Of a DNA stretch of 48,647 nucleotides, positions 32,165-40,640 are shown piece after piece. Location of the stretch: contig CACIOP010000009.1 of assembly GCA_902588315.1 (NCBI GenBank), positions 1 to 48,647 on the forward strand, read 5' to 3'. The notes under the pieces were generated by a model, which saw only the letters and a program-made list of their open reading frames with translations, searched no databases and had not been told where the DNA came from. Both the position numbers and the translations under genes were made by a program. The first letter of the stretch is position 1, and every line of letters starts with the position of its first letter. The stretch comes from an uncultured Pelagibacteraceae bacterium. Lineage in GTDB: Bacteria > Pseudomonadota > Alphaproteobacteria > Pelagibacterales > Pelagibacteraceae.

Positions 32165-34150
32165 TTATTTTTTAAGTTGTAAAAAAAGTATTGGAGATAT
32201 TAAGAATAATCCCAAAATAGAACTCTCAATTCCTGGAGCAATAAAGAATAAAGAATTCATACCTAAGTACCAACGTTGATAAATTGGTACACTTTTTAAC
32301 AAATAACCAGAAAAACTTACTCCTAATAATCCTATTCCTATCATTGCAGAAATTAAAGTTTGAAAAAAAATGTATATATCAAAACCTTGGGCTACTAATA
32401 ATAAAGATGGTGAATAAACAAAAACAAATGGAACTAATGCCTTGGCAATACCCAATCTAAATGCCGTATTTCCGGTTTTAAAAGGATTAGAACCTGCTAT
32501 TCCTGCAGCAGCATAAGCAGCTAGTGCTACTGGGGGGGTTATATCTGCTAAAACACCATAATAAAAAACAAAGAAGTGAGAAACTATTGGCTCAATATTT
32601 AGTTGTGTTAATGCTGGTGCAGCAACAGCTACTAAAATTATATAAGTCGCAGTTGTTGGAACACCAGTACCCATAAAAATACAAGAAAATGCGATTAATA
32701 ATAATGAAAAAAAAAGTGTCAAATCCTCAATAGTTAGCAAACCAAATGGAATAAAGTTTAGAAAAAAACTTCCTATGTCGCCTGCTGTTTGAATTACAAC
32801 ATATCCTAATCGAAATCCAACCCCAGTTAGTGTTACAACACCAACTATAATTCCGATTGCTGCAGCTGCGGCTCCAACAGCTAAAGTATTTTTTGCTCCT
32901 TGTGATAAACACTGAACGAGATCTTTAATTGTAAGTCTATTTGTTTTTTTTACAAAACCAATTAATACGCATGCTATAATTGAAATTACTGCAGCGTAGT
33001 CAGGCGTACGACCAATCAAGATTAAATAAACTAAAAGTATTAATGGTGCTAAGGACAACCAGTTATCTTTAACTACTGATAAAAATTTCGGTACTTCTTC
33101 GTCTGTTAAACCTCTAAGACCTAGCTTTTTAGCTTCCAGGTGGACCATTATAAATATGCCAAAATAATGAAGTAAAGCAGGAATAAGTGCTGCTGCTAAA
33201 ATATCTCTTAGCGGAACTTCTAAATATTCTACCATTATAAATGCTGCAGCTCCGAGTATTGGGGGTGTAATTTGGCCACCTGTAGAAGCTGTTGCTTCTA
33301 CAGCTCCAGAGAAATGTGGTGGATAGCCAACTTTTTTCATTGCTGGAATAGTCAAAGAACCAGTAGTAACAGTATTCGCGATAGAAGAACCAGAAATAGT
33401 TCCTAAAAAAGCTGATGAAAAAATTGCAACTTTTGCTGGGCCTCCAGAATATTTTCCCGCTATAACCATTGCTAAATCAATAAAAAGCTGACCCAATCCA
33501 ATTCTTGTTGCAAGCACACCAAATAATATAAATAAAAAAACATATTGAGCCATAACCCCAACAGCAATTCCATAGATTCCTTGATTGGTAAGATAAATAT
33601 GATTTACAAAACCAACCCAACTAGCGCCTCCATGTTTTAAAGCACCAGGAAAATAAGGTCCAAAAATAGCAAATAGAATAAAGAGCACACAAATAAAAGG
33701 TAGAGTAAAACCAATTGATCTTCTTGCAGCCTCTAAAGTTAATACTATCAAGAAAGATCCCATTATAATGTCTATATTTTCAGGATTACCGACCCTCGGA
33801 GCTAAAACCTCTGGAGGTAGTAAGGGTAAATATAAGGCTGAAATAACTACTAAAATTGAAAGAATTATATCAATAAAAGGTGTGTTAAAATTTTTTTTAC
33901 TATGATCAATTTTTTTCCAACTATAAAAAATAAAAACTAAACCTACAACGAAAGAGATATGTATTCCTCTATGCAAAATTTCTCTGATTGTGCCAAAACC
34001 AGAAGCATAGAAATGATAAACAGACATTAATGCTAAAACTAAAAAAGCAAAAGATTTTAAAAAATTTTTTAATTCTCTCTCATTAGTTTTAACCTCATAT
34101 CTTTTTTGTAAATCAGAAACTTTTTTTTGTGAAATATTAAACTTAGACAT
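32165..34150 (-). CDS. TRAP transporter permease, fused small and large subunits (TAXI type)
   Basis: A 661-residue polytopic membrane protein. The first part (to about residue 165) has the four-helix DctQ-like element, and the remainder is the DctM-type large subunit with GSFLIVLTLEAARRSIG, FLGTISGSSIANTVTTGSLTIPAMKKVGY and ASTGGQITPPILGAAAFIM, all signatures of TAXI-associated fused permeases. It couples a sodium gradient to uptake of a substrate delivered by the periplasmic protein encoded just upstream. Its ATG is preceded by a strong hairpin and not by a Shine-Dalgarno sequence. Confidence 0.93.
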   Translation of the reverse strand: MSKFNISQKKVSDLQKRYEVKTNERELKNFLKSFAFLVLALMSVYHFYASGFGTIREILHRGIHISFVVGLVFIFYSWKKIDHSKKNFNTPFIDIILSILVVISALYLPLLPPEVLAPRVGNPENIDIIMGSFLIVLTLEAARRSIGFTLPFICVLFILFAIFGPYFPGALKHGGASWVGFVNHIYLTNQGIYGIAVGVMAQYVFLFILFGVLATRIGLGQLFIDLAMVIAGKYSGGPAKVAIFSSAFLGTISGSSIANTVTTGSLTIPAMKKVGYPPHFSGAVEATASTGGQITPPILGAAAFIMVEYLEVPLRDILAAALIPALLHYFGIFIMVHLEAKKLGLRGLTDEEVPKFLSVVKDNWLSLAPLILLVYLILIGRTPDYAAVISIIACVLIGFVKKTNRLTIKDLVQCLSQGAKNTLAVGAAAAAIGIIVGVVTLTGVGFRLGYVVIQTAGDIGSFFLNFIPFGLLTIEDLTLFFSLLLIAFSCIFMGTGVPTTATYIILVAVAAPALTQLNIEPIVSHFFVFYYGVLADITPPVALAAYAAAGIAGSNPFKTGNTAFRLGIAKALVPFVFVYSPSLLLVAQGFDIYIFFQTLISAMIGIGLLGVSFSGYLLKSVPIYQRWYLGMNSLFFIAPGIESSILGLFLISPILFLQLKK

Positions 34151-34185
34151 GAAAAAATGCCCTAGATCAAAATAGATCTAGGGCA
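34151..34185 (-). terminator. Hairpin plus U-run between TAXI binding-protein and permease genes
   Basis: TGCCCTAGATC (34158-34168) and GATCTAGGGCA (34175-34185) form an 11-bp perfect stem with a 6-base loop. On the minus strand it is followed by ATTTTTTC and then the permease ATG at 34150. It sits 15 bases after the binding-protein stop. This is the shape of an intrinsic terminator or attenuator allowing partial read-through, so the binding protein would be made in excess over the permease. The 3' hairpin arm would also stabilise the upstream mRNA. Confidence 0.8.
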
Positions 34186-34200
34186 GTATATTTTTATTAA

Positions 34201-35208
34201 TTATTTTATAAGTCCTGCTTCTTTATAAAACTTTTCTGCACCAGGATGTAATGGTACTCCTACTCCTGAAAGTGCCGTATCAGGTGTAATTGTTTTTCCT
34301 TTTGCATGTCCTACATCCATTAACTTTCTAGACTCCTTATTCCATAAAGCTTTTGTTATTTTATATATTAAATCAGTGTCTTCTTTTGCTGATGTAAACC
34401 ACTGAGCACCAACAGCTACAGTATTTACCGCATCTACACCTTCATAAGTTCCTGATGGTATTGGACTTTCAGAAAAGAAACCATATTTTGAAGTGAGAGC
34501 TTTTGCTCCAGAACCATCAATGGGTACTAATTTAATATCAACTGCAGATGCAAGCTCAACAATTGCACCTGTTGGATAACCAGCAACAACAAAAATAGCA
34601 TCAACTTTACCATTTCTTAAAGCATCAGTTGCAGCTTTTCCTTTTAAAGCTTCTGCTTTAACATCATTAGTGCTTAATCCATTTGACTCTAAGATTAATT
34701 TAGCATCTACATATGTTCCAGAACCTGGCTCATCTAAAGATACTCTTTTTCCTTTTAAATCTTTTACTGAATTAATATTACTTTTTTTCAAAGCTACTAA
34801 ATGGATATGTTCCTGAAATAAAGCCGCAATAGTTCTCAAATCTTTAGCAGGTTCTTTGCCTTCCATTGTTCCTGTTCCAGTGTAAGCCCAATAAGCAACA
34901 TCAGATTGTGCAAATCCAGAGTTTCTTAAACCTGAAATAATAGCATTTACATTATCAACTGAACCTCTAGAGGAAACAGCAGATGCAATCAAACCATCAA
35001 CTCCACAACTTCCACCTTTTCCACATTCTCTTGAACCTGGAGGTTTTGAAATGGCATTGGCTATCATTCCTCCTACCGGATAATAAGTATAAGCGGTTCC
35101 TCCAGTACCAATTGTAAAAAAAGTCAATTCGTTAGAAATTGCTTTCCCCACAAAAGAGCCTGAAAGAAACAAAAAAACTGCAAATGTTCTAAGTAATTTT
35201 TTAAACAT
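34201..35208 (-). CDS. TAXI-family TRAP transporter substrate-binding protein
   Basis: A 335-residue secreted protein. A signal peptide of about 25 residues (KKLLRTFAVFLFLSGSFVGKAIS) precedes mature sequence starting near NELTFFTIGTGGTAYTYYPVGG, the N-terminal signature of TAXI proteins. SRGSVDNVNAIISG, FAQSDVAYWAYTG, KGKRVSLDEPGSGTYVDA and DAIFVVAGYPTGAI follow the family pattern. Cys62 and Cys68 bracket a glycine-rich loop and could form a periplasmic disulfide. It captures a substrate for the fused permease. TAXI ligands are largely unknown (glutamate and a few carboxylates are reported). The start is fixed by a strong Shine-Dalgarno AGAAGGAG. Confidence 0.94.
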   Translation of the reverse strand: MFKKLLRTFAVFLFLSGSFVGKAISNELTFFTIGTGGTAYTYYPVGGMIANAISKPPGSRECGKGGSCGVDGLIASAVSSRGSVDNVNAIISGLRNSGFAQSDVAYWAYTGTGTMEGKEPAKDLRTIAALFQEHIHLVALKKSNINSVKDLKGKRVSLDEPGSGTYVDAKLILESNGLSTNDVKAEALKGKAATDALRNGKVDAIFVVAGYPTGAIVELASAVDIKLVPIDGSGAKALTSKYGFFSESPIPSGTYEGVDAVNTVAVGAQWFTSAKEDTDLIYKITKALWNKESRKLMDVGHAKGKTITPDTALSGVGVPLHPGAEKFYKEAGLIK

Positions 35209-35212
35209 AAAT

Positions 35213-35220
35213 CTCCTTCT
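35213..35220 (-). promoter_or_regulatory. Strong Shine-Dalgarno for the TAXI binding protein
   Basis: AGAAGGAG on the minus strand, four bases before the ATG at 35208. Most genes in the window have weak or no such site, so this marks a highly translated gene, in line with abundant periplasmic binding proteins. Confidence 0.75.
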
Positions 35221-35288
35221 ATTTTATATTTTTATTAAAAATTAATTTAGCATATCATCTAACATTATCTAATTCTAATAATATATAT

Positions 35289-37250
35289 TTAGATACTTAG
35301 TTCTTTTAAATTTTTAAATTGTTCAAGAGCTTCGGGATTTGCTAAAGCTTCAATGTTTTTAATTTGATTTCCTTCTATCTTACTTTTAACTGCAAGTTCA
35401 ACTATTTTGCCACTTTTTGTTCGTGGTATATCTTTTACAACAATAATTTTACTTGGAACATGTCTAGGAGATGCATTTTTTTTTATTTTTAATTTAATTT
35501 TGTTAATTAATTCTGCTGTTAATGAATAATTTTTGCTCATTACAATAAATAAAACTATTCTAACATCATTATCCCATGATTGTCCTACAACAATAGACTC
35601 TTTTACTTCTTTAAACTTTTCAACTTCTGAATATATCTCAGCTGTTCCAAGTCTTACACCTCCTGGATTTAAAGTGGTATCTGATCTTCCATGAATTATA
35701 TATCCACCACTATTTTTTATCTCTGCGTAATCTCCATGGTGCCATATATTTTTAAATCTATTAAAATAAGCACTCTTAAATTTAATATCATTTTTATCAT
35801 TCCAAAACTTTAAAGGCATTGATGGAAAAGGATTTTTACAGACAAGTTCTCCTTTACTATTTTTTAAAGACTTCCCTTTATCACTTAGTACATCTACATC
35901 TAAAGCCAAACCATTATTTTGTATTTCTCCTATATTTACTGGCTGATATAAATTTCCTAATACGAAGCATGAGACAATGTCAGTACCACCAGAAATAGAT
36001 GACAAGTGCACATTTTTTTTAATATGCTTATAAACATATTTAAAACTTTCTTCTGAAAGAGGTGAGCCAGTTGAACAAATTGTTCTTAGTTTATTTAGTT
36101 TAAATTTATATTTTAATTTTGGTTTAAATTTTCTTAAAGCATCTACATACTTCGCACTTATTCCAAATAAAGTTATTTTTTCTCTTTGCGCTATTTTTAA
36201 AAGCAAATCAGATGATTTAAACATTGGAGATCCATCAAAAAGAACAATAGACGCCTTAGAGGCCAATGAACTAACTAACCAATTCCACATCATCCATCCA
36301 CATGTGGTAAAATAAAAAACGTTATCATTTTCTTTAATATTACAATGTAATTGATGTTCCTTCATATGCTGGATTAAAACACCACCAGATCGATGACAAA
36401 TGCATTTAGGTTTTCCAGTAGTTCCACTTGAATATAATATTGCTAACTCTGTTTCAAAATCAAATCTTTTGAAATCAATTTTTTCAGCATTAGTTTGCAT
36501 TAATTCATTCCATTTAAATAAATTAATTTTTTTAAATTTATATTTATTTTTAATAAACCTTTTTCCAGGATAGTTACTAATTACAACATTTTTAATTGAT
36601 GGGATTAATTTTAAAATCTCTGGAAGTCTATTTAAAATATTTATTTTTTTTCCATTATAAAAATACTGATCAGTAATAAATAAAACTTTTGGATTAATTT
36701 GAGAAAATCTTTCTATAACACCTTTAGAACCAAAATCAGGACTACAAGAAGACCAAATACCTCCCAAAGAAGTTGTAGCAATGAATGCTTCAACAGTTTC
36801 AATAGTATTTGGCATATATGCAGCTACTCTATCTCCTTTTTTAATATTTATTTTTTTTAGAAACCTTGAAATTTTATTAGTATTTAAATTTAATTGTCTC
36901 CATGATCTTTCTTCTCTAAATCCATTTTCACTAATAAACGTTACTGCTTTTTCATTGTTATTTTTAGATAATAAATTTTCACCAAAATTTAGTCTACTAC
37001 CTGGTAAAAATAAATTTTTATAAAAAGTCTTTGATTTTCTAAAATTTTTATTACTTTTAATTCCCTTAATTTTACTAAAATCCCAAAATTTATTCCAAAA
37101 CTCGGGTGAATTTTTAATACTCCAATTTAATAATTTTTTATAATTTCTATTAAATTTTATGCTTAATTTTTTTGAAATGTAATTTTCGAAAGCAAATAAA
37201 TTTGAATTTTTTTTTACAATTAGAGAAGGTTGCCAAAGTTTTTTACTCAT
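35289..37250 (-). CDS. Acetoacetyl-CoA synthetase (acetoacetate-CoA ligase)
   Basis: A 653-residue ANL-family ligase, close to the usual acetoacetyl-CoA synthetase length. The N-terminal cap (WSIKNSPEFWNKFWDFSKIKG) and YFTTCGWMMWNWLVSSLASKASIVLFDGSP are typical of this group. The adenylation P-loop is LAILYSSGTTGKPK, the hinge region GRSDTTLNPGGVRLGTAEIY, and the C-terminal PRTKSGKIVE holds the catalytic lysine. It makes acetoacetyl-CoA from acetoacetate, ATP and CoA in the cytosol. Acetyl-CoA synthetase was considered but the cap and length fit acetoacetate better. It is upstream of the TAXI TRAP genes on the same strand after an 80-base gap. Confidence 0.9.
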   Translation of the reverse strand: MSKKLWQPSLIVKKNSNLFAFENYISKKLSIKFNRNYKKLLNWSIKNSPEFWNKFWDFSKIKGIKSNKNFRKSKTFYKNLFLPGSRLNFGENLLSKNNNEKAVTFISENGFREERSWRQLNLNTNKISRFLKKINIKKGDRVAAYMPNTIETVEAFIATTSLGGIWSSCSPDFGSKGVIERFSQINPKVLFITDQYFYNGKKINILNRLPEILKLIPSIKNVVISNYPGKRFIKNKYKFKKINLFKWNELMQTNAEKIDFKRFDFETELAILYSSGTTGKPKCICHRSGGVLIQHMKEHQLHCNIKENDNVFYFTTCGWMMWNWLVSSLASKASIVLFDGSPMFKSSDLLLKIAQREKITLFGISAKYVDALRKFKPKLKYKFKLNKLRTICSTGSPLSEESFKYVYKHIKKNVHLSSISGGTDIVSCFVLGNLYQPVNIGEIQNNGLALDVDVLSDKGKSLKNSKGELVCKNPFPSMPLKFWNDKNDIKFKSAYFNRFKNIWHHGDYAEIKNSGGYIIHGRSDTTLNPGGVRLGTAEIYSEVEKFKEVKESIVVGQSWDNDVRIVLFIVMSKNYSLTAELINKIKLKIKKNASPRHVPSKIIVVKDIPRTKSGKIVELAVKSKIEGNQIKNIEALANPEALEQFKNLKELSI

Positions 37251-37423
37251 TTTATTAAATTAAATTACTGTTATAGAATTAATCTTATTTATGATAATCT
37301 CACTAACATTTAAAAGAAAATGAGAACTTTTTACTCTCCGATTCGGTCATGTTTTAGTCTATTTTTGTTCTTTAGCATTAACAATATCTGGTAGGTAAAA
37401 AAAAAGAAGCACAAAAGATAGAA
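37251..37423. other. Divergent intergenic region, acetoacetyl-CoA synthetase / helicase
   Basis: A 173-base gap that must hold two divergent promoters. I see no tRNA, riboswitch or strong hairpin. A 24-codon open frame from ATG 37320 (ending 37394) has no Shine-Dalgarno and no recognisable product. A run of A (9 or so) and a purine-rich stretch lie just before the helicase ATG. Confidence 0.4.
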
Positions 37424-38587
37424 ATGACTAAAAATAAAATTACAGCTGTTCTCGGTCCTACAAATACTGGAAAAACCCATCTTGCTATTGAAACTATGCT
37501 TTCTTTTGAGAGTGGAATGATTGGATTTCCACTTAGATTACTTGCAAGAGAAGTATACGACAAAGTAATCAAGAAAATAAGTTTAGACAAAGTTGCACTT
37601 ATAACTGGAGAAGAAAAAATAATCCCATCTAATGCAAAGTATTTTTTATGCACCGTGGAGTCTATGCCAATTGACAAACATCTTGAGTTTGTTGGCGTAG
37701 ACGAGATCCAAATGTGCTCTGATCATGAAAGAGGTCATATTTTTACTGATAGACTTTTAAATATGAGGGGAGAAAAACTTACGATGCTAATGGGCTCAAG
37801 TACCATTAAAAATATTATTTCAAAATTAGATGGAGATATTGAATTTATAAATAGAGAAAGACTATCTAAACTTACCTACACTGGTCATAAAAAAATATCT
37901 AGAATTGACAGAAAAACTGCAATCATTGCGTTTTCAGCAGAGGAAGTTTACGCCATTGCTGAGTTAATAAGAAGACAAAAGGGTGGTGCCGCTATTGTAA
38001 TGGGATCATTAAGTCCAAAAACAAGAAATGCTCAAGTTGAATTATATCAATCTGGGGATGTTGATTTCCTAGTTGCAACTGATGCAATTGGGATGGGAAT
38101 AAACATGGATTTAGATTTTGTTTATTTTTCAAATGTTAAGAAATTTGATGGAAAAAAATTAAGAAAATTAAATCTATCTGAAATAGGTCAAATAGCTGGT
38201 AGAGCTGGTCGATACCTTAACGATGGAGGTTTCGGTATTACTGGTGATTGTAAAGAAATATCTCCAGAAGAGGTAGAATTATTAGAAAATCATAAATTTG
38301 ATGAAATTAGAACTTTATTTTGGAGAAATTCAAATCTCAATTTCAATAACCCAATTAGTTTAATTAAAAGCTTAGAGGAAAAACCTCAGGTGGAATGGCT
38401 TAGAAAAATTCATGAATGTGAGGATGAAAAAGCACTTAAATATTTTTTAAAAGATCAAAAAATTTTAAATAGAGGATTTGATAAGAAAACTTTAATGCTC
38501 TTATGGGAGTGTTGCCAAATACCTGATTTTGTTAAAAAACTTATGGAAATCATTTTGAGGTTATTGGAAATGTATTTAAATTTTTAA
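37424..38587 (+). CDS. SUV3-like DExH RNA helicase, N-terminal part (frameshifted)
   Basis: The N-terminal 387-codon open frame of a large alphaproteobacterial helicase related to mitochondrial SUV3. Walker A is GPTNTGKT at residues 11-18; the Walker B/motif II region reads VDEIQ; motif V ATDAIGMGINMDL and motif VI QIAGRAGR mark the second RecA domain. After CQIPDFVKK (codons just before 38540) homology stops and the frame ends 16 codons later in unrelated sequence. The true continuation is in the -1 frame (start of the next entry). Either this copy is broken by loss of one A in the run at 38534-38539, or the sequence has an indel error, or the frame is shifted during expression. Confidence 0.85.
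   Translation: MTKNKITAVLGPTNTGKTHLAIETMLSFESGMIGFPLRLLAREVYDKVIKKISLDKVALITGEEKIIPSNAKYFLCTVESMPIDKHLEFVGVDEIQMCSDHERGHIFTDRLLNMRGEKLTMLMGSSTIKNIISKLDGDIEFINRERLSKLTYTGHKKISRIDRKTAIIAFSAEEVYAIAELIRRQKGGAAIVMGSLSPKTRNAQVELYQSGDVDFLVATDAIGMGINMDLDFVYFSNVKKFDGKKLRKLNLSEIGQIAGRAGRYLNDGGFGITGDCKEISPEEVELLENHKFDEIRTLFWRNSNLNFNNPISLIKSLEEKPQVEWLRKIHECEDEKALKYFLKDQKILNRGFDKKTLMLLWECCQIPDFVKKLMEIILRLLEMYLNF
38534..38540 (+). other. Frameshift site in the helicase gene (six-A run)
   Basis: The helicase reads GTT AAA AAA CTT here. Adding one A, or slipping back one base, gives codons for Lys-Lys-Thr-Tyr-Gly-Asn-His-Phe, which continue the protein into the downstream frame. That matches the spacing of the QIPDF...L segment I know from related helicases. 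The homopolymer makes a one-base deletion or sequencing error the simplest cause. Confidence 0.85.
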
Positions 38588-38619
38588 CTAGTAAAAAAGG
38601 ACTAATTTCTCAAGATTAT

Positions 38620-39903
38620 ATGAGATTACAGCTGATGAAACTAGATAAATTAGATGGAAATGTAGATTCTTTATCAAATAGAATTGCAAATGTTAGAACT
38701 TGGTCATATGTTTCGAATAAAAATAATTGGGTAGAAAATCAAAGTTATTGGATTGAAAAAACAAAACATTTAGAAGATAGACTTTCAGACAGATTGCATG
38801 AAGAACTTACTAAAACTTTTATTGACAAAAGAGCAAGCGTGCTCGCTAGAGGTTTAAAACAGGATATGGAATTTAAAACTGAAATTTTACAAAACAATGA
38901 TGTTAAAATTGACGATCAATTCATCGGAAAGATAAAAGGACTAAAATTAGAATTAGATCTAAAAAAAGGTGCTTTGGAAACCGATATTAAATCTTTAAAA
39001 AAAGCTGCCAGGCAAACTATTGGTCCGGAATTAGAAAAACGTGTTCAATCAATAATTGATACAGGATTAATTAGTTTGAATGAAGATTTTAAAATTTACT
39101 GGAATGATTTCCCAATTGCCAAATTAACAACAGGTAATGATTATTTAAATCCTAATTTTGATTTAATTGTTGATGATGTTATTGAAAAAAACACTAAACA
39201 AAAATTAAATAACTATATTAATAAATGGATACATTCAAAAATAAATAATATTCTTAAAAGTTTAATTGATTTAAAAAATATAAAAGAAAATAATTCATCA
39301 ATTAAAGCACTGGCATACCAACTCTATGAAAATAATGGAGTATTAAAGCGAGATCAAGTTTCTGAATACCTAAAAAACTTAGAACAAAATGAAAGAAAAA
39401 TTCTTAGAGATTTAGGGGTAAAATTTGGTAGATATCATGTTTTCCTTTATCAATTAATTAAACCAGAAGCAGTATCTTTGCGAACATTATTGTGGAAAAA
39501 TTTTTATCAAAAATTTCATAATTTAAAACCACCTACCTTTGGTTTGAATTTTTTAGATGATAAAGAAATAAAAAATAAAAACTTTATGCTTTTGTGTGGA
39601 TTTGAAAGATTTGATAATTTTTTTGTAAGAATTGATATTTTGGAAAGATTATTTGTATTAATAATAAATTCTAGTTCAAAAGAAAATTCTGAAATAAAAT
39701 TAGTTCCAGAAATGCTAAATCTTTTAGGATGTAGTAAAGATAATTTCAAAAAATTACTTCAAAAAATGAATTATAAAGTATTTGAAAAAGAAAATGAAAT
39801 ATTTTTTAAATATAGTCCTACTAAGAAATTTAAAAAAATTACTACAAAGAAGATCTCAAATGAAAATCCATTTAAAGTATTAAAGAATTTAAATTTAAGT
39901 TAA
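38620..39903 (+). CDS. SUV3-like RNA helicase, C-terminal part (frameshifted)
   Basis: The rest of the helicase in the -1 frame; homology in this frame begins near 38540, and 38620 is merely the first ATG. The stretch SLSNRIANVRTWSYVSNKNNW, then EDRLSDRLHEELTKTFIDKRASVLARG, is the conserved C-terminal block of SUV3-type alphaproteobacterial helicases. A lysine-rich tail follows, ending KNPFKVLK-like with no zinc motif. Joined with the N-terminal part the protein would be about 825 residues. The downstream TerB-like gene starts one base after its stop. In many alphaproteobacteria the helicase gene lies just before an S4-domain gene, fdxA and carD. Confidence 0.82.
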   Translation: MRLQLMKLDKLDGNVDSLSNRIANVRTWSYVSNKNNWVENQSYWIEKTKHLEDRLSDRLHEELTKTFIDKRASVLARGLKQDMEFKTEILQNNDVKIDDQFIGKIKGLKLELDLKKGALETDIKSLKKAARQTIGPELEKRVQSIIDTGLISLNEDFKIYWNDFPIAKLTTGNDYLNPNFDLIVDDVIEKNTKQKLNNYINKWIHSKINNILKSLIDLKNIKENNSSIKALAYQLYENNGVLKRDQVSEYLKNLEQNERKILRDLGVKFGRYHVFLYQLIKPEAVSLRTLLWKNFYQKFHNLKPPTFGLNFLDDKEIKNKNFMLLCGFERFDNFFVRIDILERLFVLIINSSSKENSEIKLVPEMLNLLGCSKDNFKKLLQKMNYKVFEKENEIFFKYSPTKKFKKITTKKISNENPFKVLKNLNLS

Positions 39904-39904
39904 A

Positions 39905-40330
39905 ATGTTTTTTAAAAAAGAAGAAATAAAAAATTATAATTTTCTCACAAAAGTTTGTGCTTTGTTAATTCACGCTGCAAAAATAGATGAGAACTATACA
40001 GATAAAGAGGAAGAAATTATTAAAAAAACAATTAATGAGCTAGGTATAGAAAATGAAGATGTTTCTAAAACAATCGAAGAAGCAAAAATAATTGAAGAAA
40101 GCTCAAATCAAATTTTAGATTTTACTCGAGAAGTAAAGGGGTTATCAGAGCAAGATAAAATTAAAATTATTGAGGCTTTGTGGTCTATAATCTATTCAAA
40201 TAAAGATGCTGATATATATGAAACTAATTTAATGAGACGACTTGCGGGTTTACTTTACATTGACAATAAAACAATGGGCGATATTAAAGAAAAAATTAAA
40301 AAAAAAATTCAGAATGACATACATCGTTAA
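39905..40330 (+). CDS. TerB-like (tellurite resistance B fold) protein
   Basis: A 141-residue all-helical protein with the TerB pattern: [30 protein letters not shown] in the first half and [38 protein letters not shown] in the second, two pseudo-repeats carrying acidic residues (DENYTDKE and DKDADIYE-like) that can bind metal. The name reflects the fold; tellurite resistance is not implied. It stands between the helicase and fdxA, overlapping the fdxA start by 17 bases, a place where other alphaproteobacteria often have an S4-domain RNA-binding protein. Confidence 0.82.
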   Translation: MFFKKEEIKNYNFLTKVCALLIHAAKIDENYTDKEEEIIKKTINELGIENEDVSKTIEEAKIIEESSNQILDFTREVKGLSEQDKIKIIEALWSIIYSNKDADIYETNLMRRLAGLLYIDNKTMGDIKEKIKKKIQNDIHR

Positions 40331-40640
40331 CGACAATTGTATCAAGTGCAAACTAACAGACTGTGTTGATGTCTGTCCAGTTGATTGCTTTTATGAAGGT
40401 AAAAATATGCTTGTAATTAAACCCGATGAGTGTATAGATTGTGGCGTTTGCGAGCCAGAATGTCCTGTCGATGCCATAAAAGCAGACACCGAACCTGGAA
40501 GTGAAAAATGGTTAGAGATCAATAAAAAATATTCTGAAATCTGGCCTAATATAAGTGAAAAAAAAGATCCACCAGCGGATCATGAAAAATTTAAAAATGA
40601 GCAAAATAAGTACGAAAAATATTTTAAAGAAAATCTTTAA
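40314..40640 (+). CDS. fdxA: Seven-iron ferredoxin FdxA
   Basis: A 108-residue ferredoxin. The start at 40314 gives the standard MTYIV N-terminus; a longer upstream frame only overlaps the TerB gene. Nine cysteines (9, 12, 17, 21, 25, 40, 43, 46, 50) include [21 protein letters not shown] and [12 protein letters not shown], the arrangement of ferredoxins with one 3Fe-4S and one 4Fe-4S cluster. After residue 60 comes the usual FdxA tail with [16 protein letters not shown]. It is an electron carrier whose partners are not evident. It overlaps TerB by 17 bases upstream and carD by 44 bases downstream. Confidence 0.95.
   Translation: MTYIVNDNCIKCKLTDCVDVCPVDCFYEGKNMLVIKPDECIDCGVCEPECPVDAIKADTEPGSEKWLEINKKYSEIWPNISEKKDPPADHEKFKNEQNKYEKYFKENL

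Noticed and set aside
37320..37394. 24-codon open frame before the helicase
   Set aside because: No Shine-Dalgarno, no recognisable sequence, and it sits where divergent promoters are needed.
38534..38540. Programmed -1 frameshift as the normal way to make the helicase
   Set aside because: The site (T AAA AAA C) is not a good slippery heptamer for tandem re-pairing and I see no downstream hairpin or pseudoknot; a one-base indel is simpler. Kept only as an alternative.
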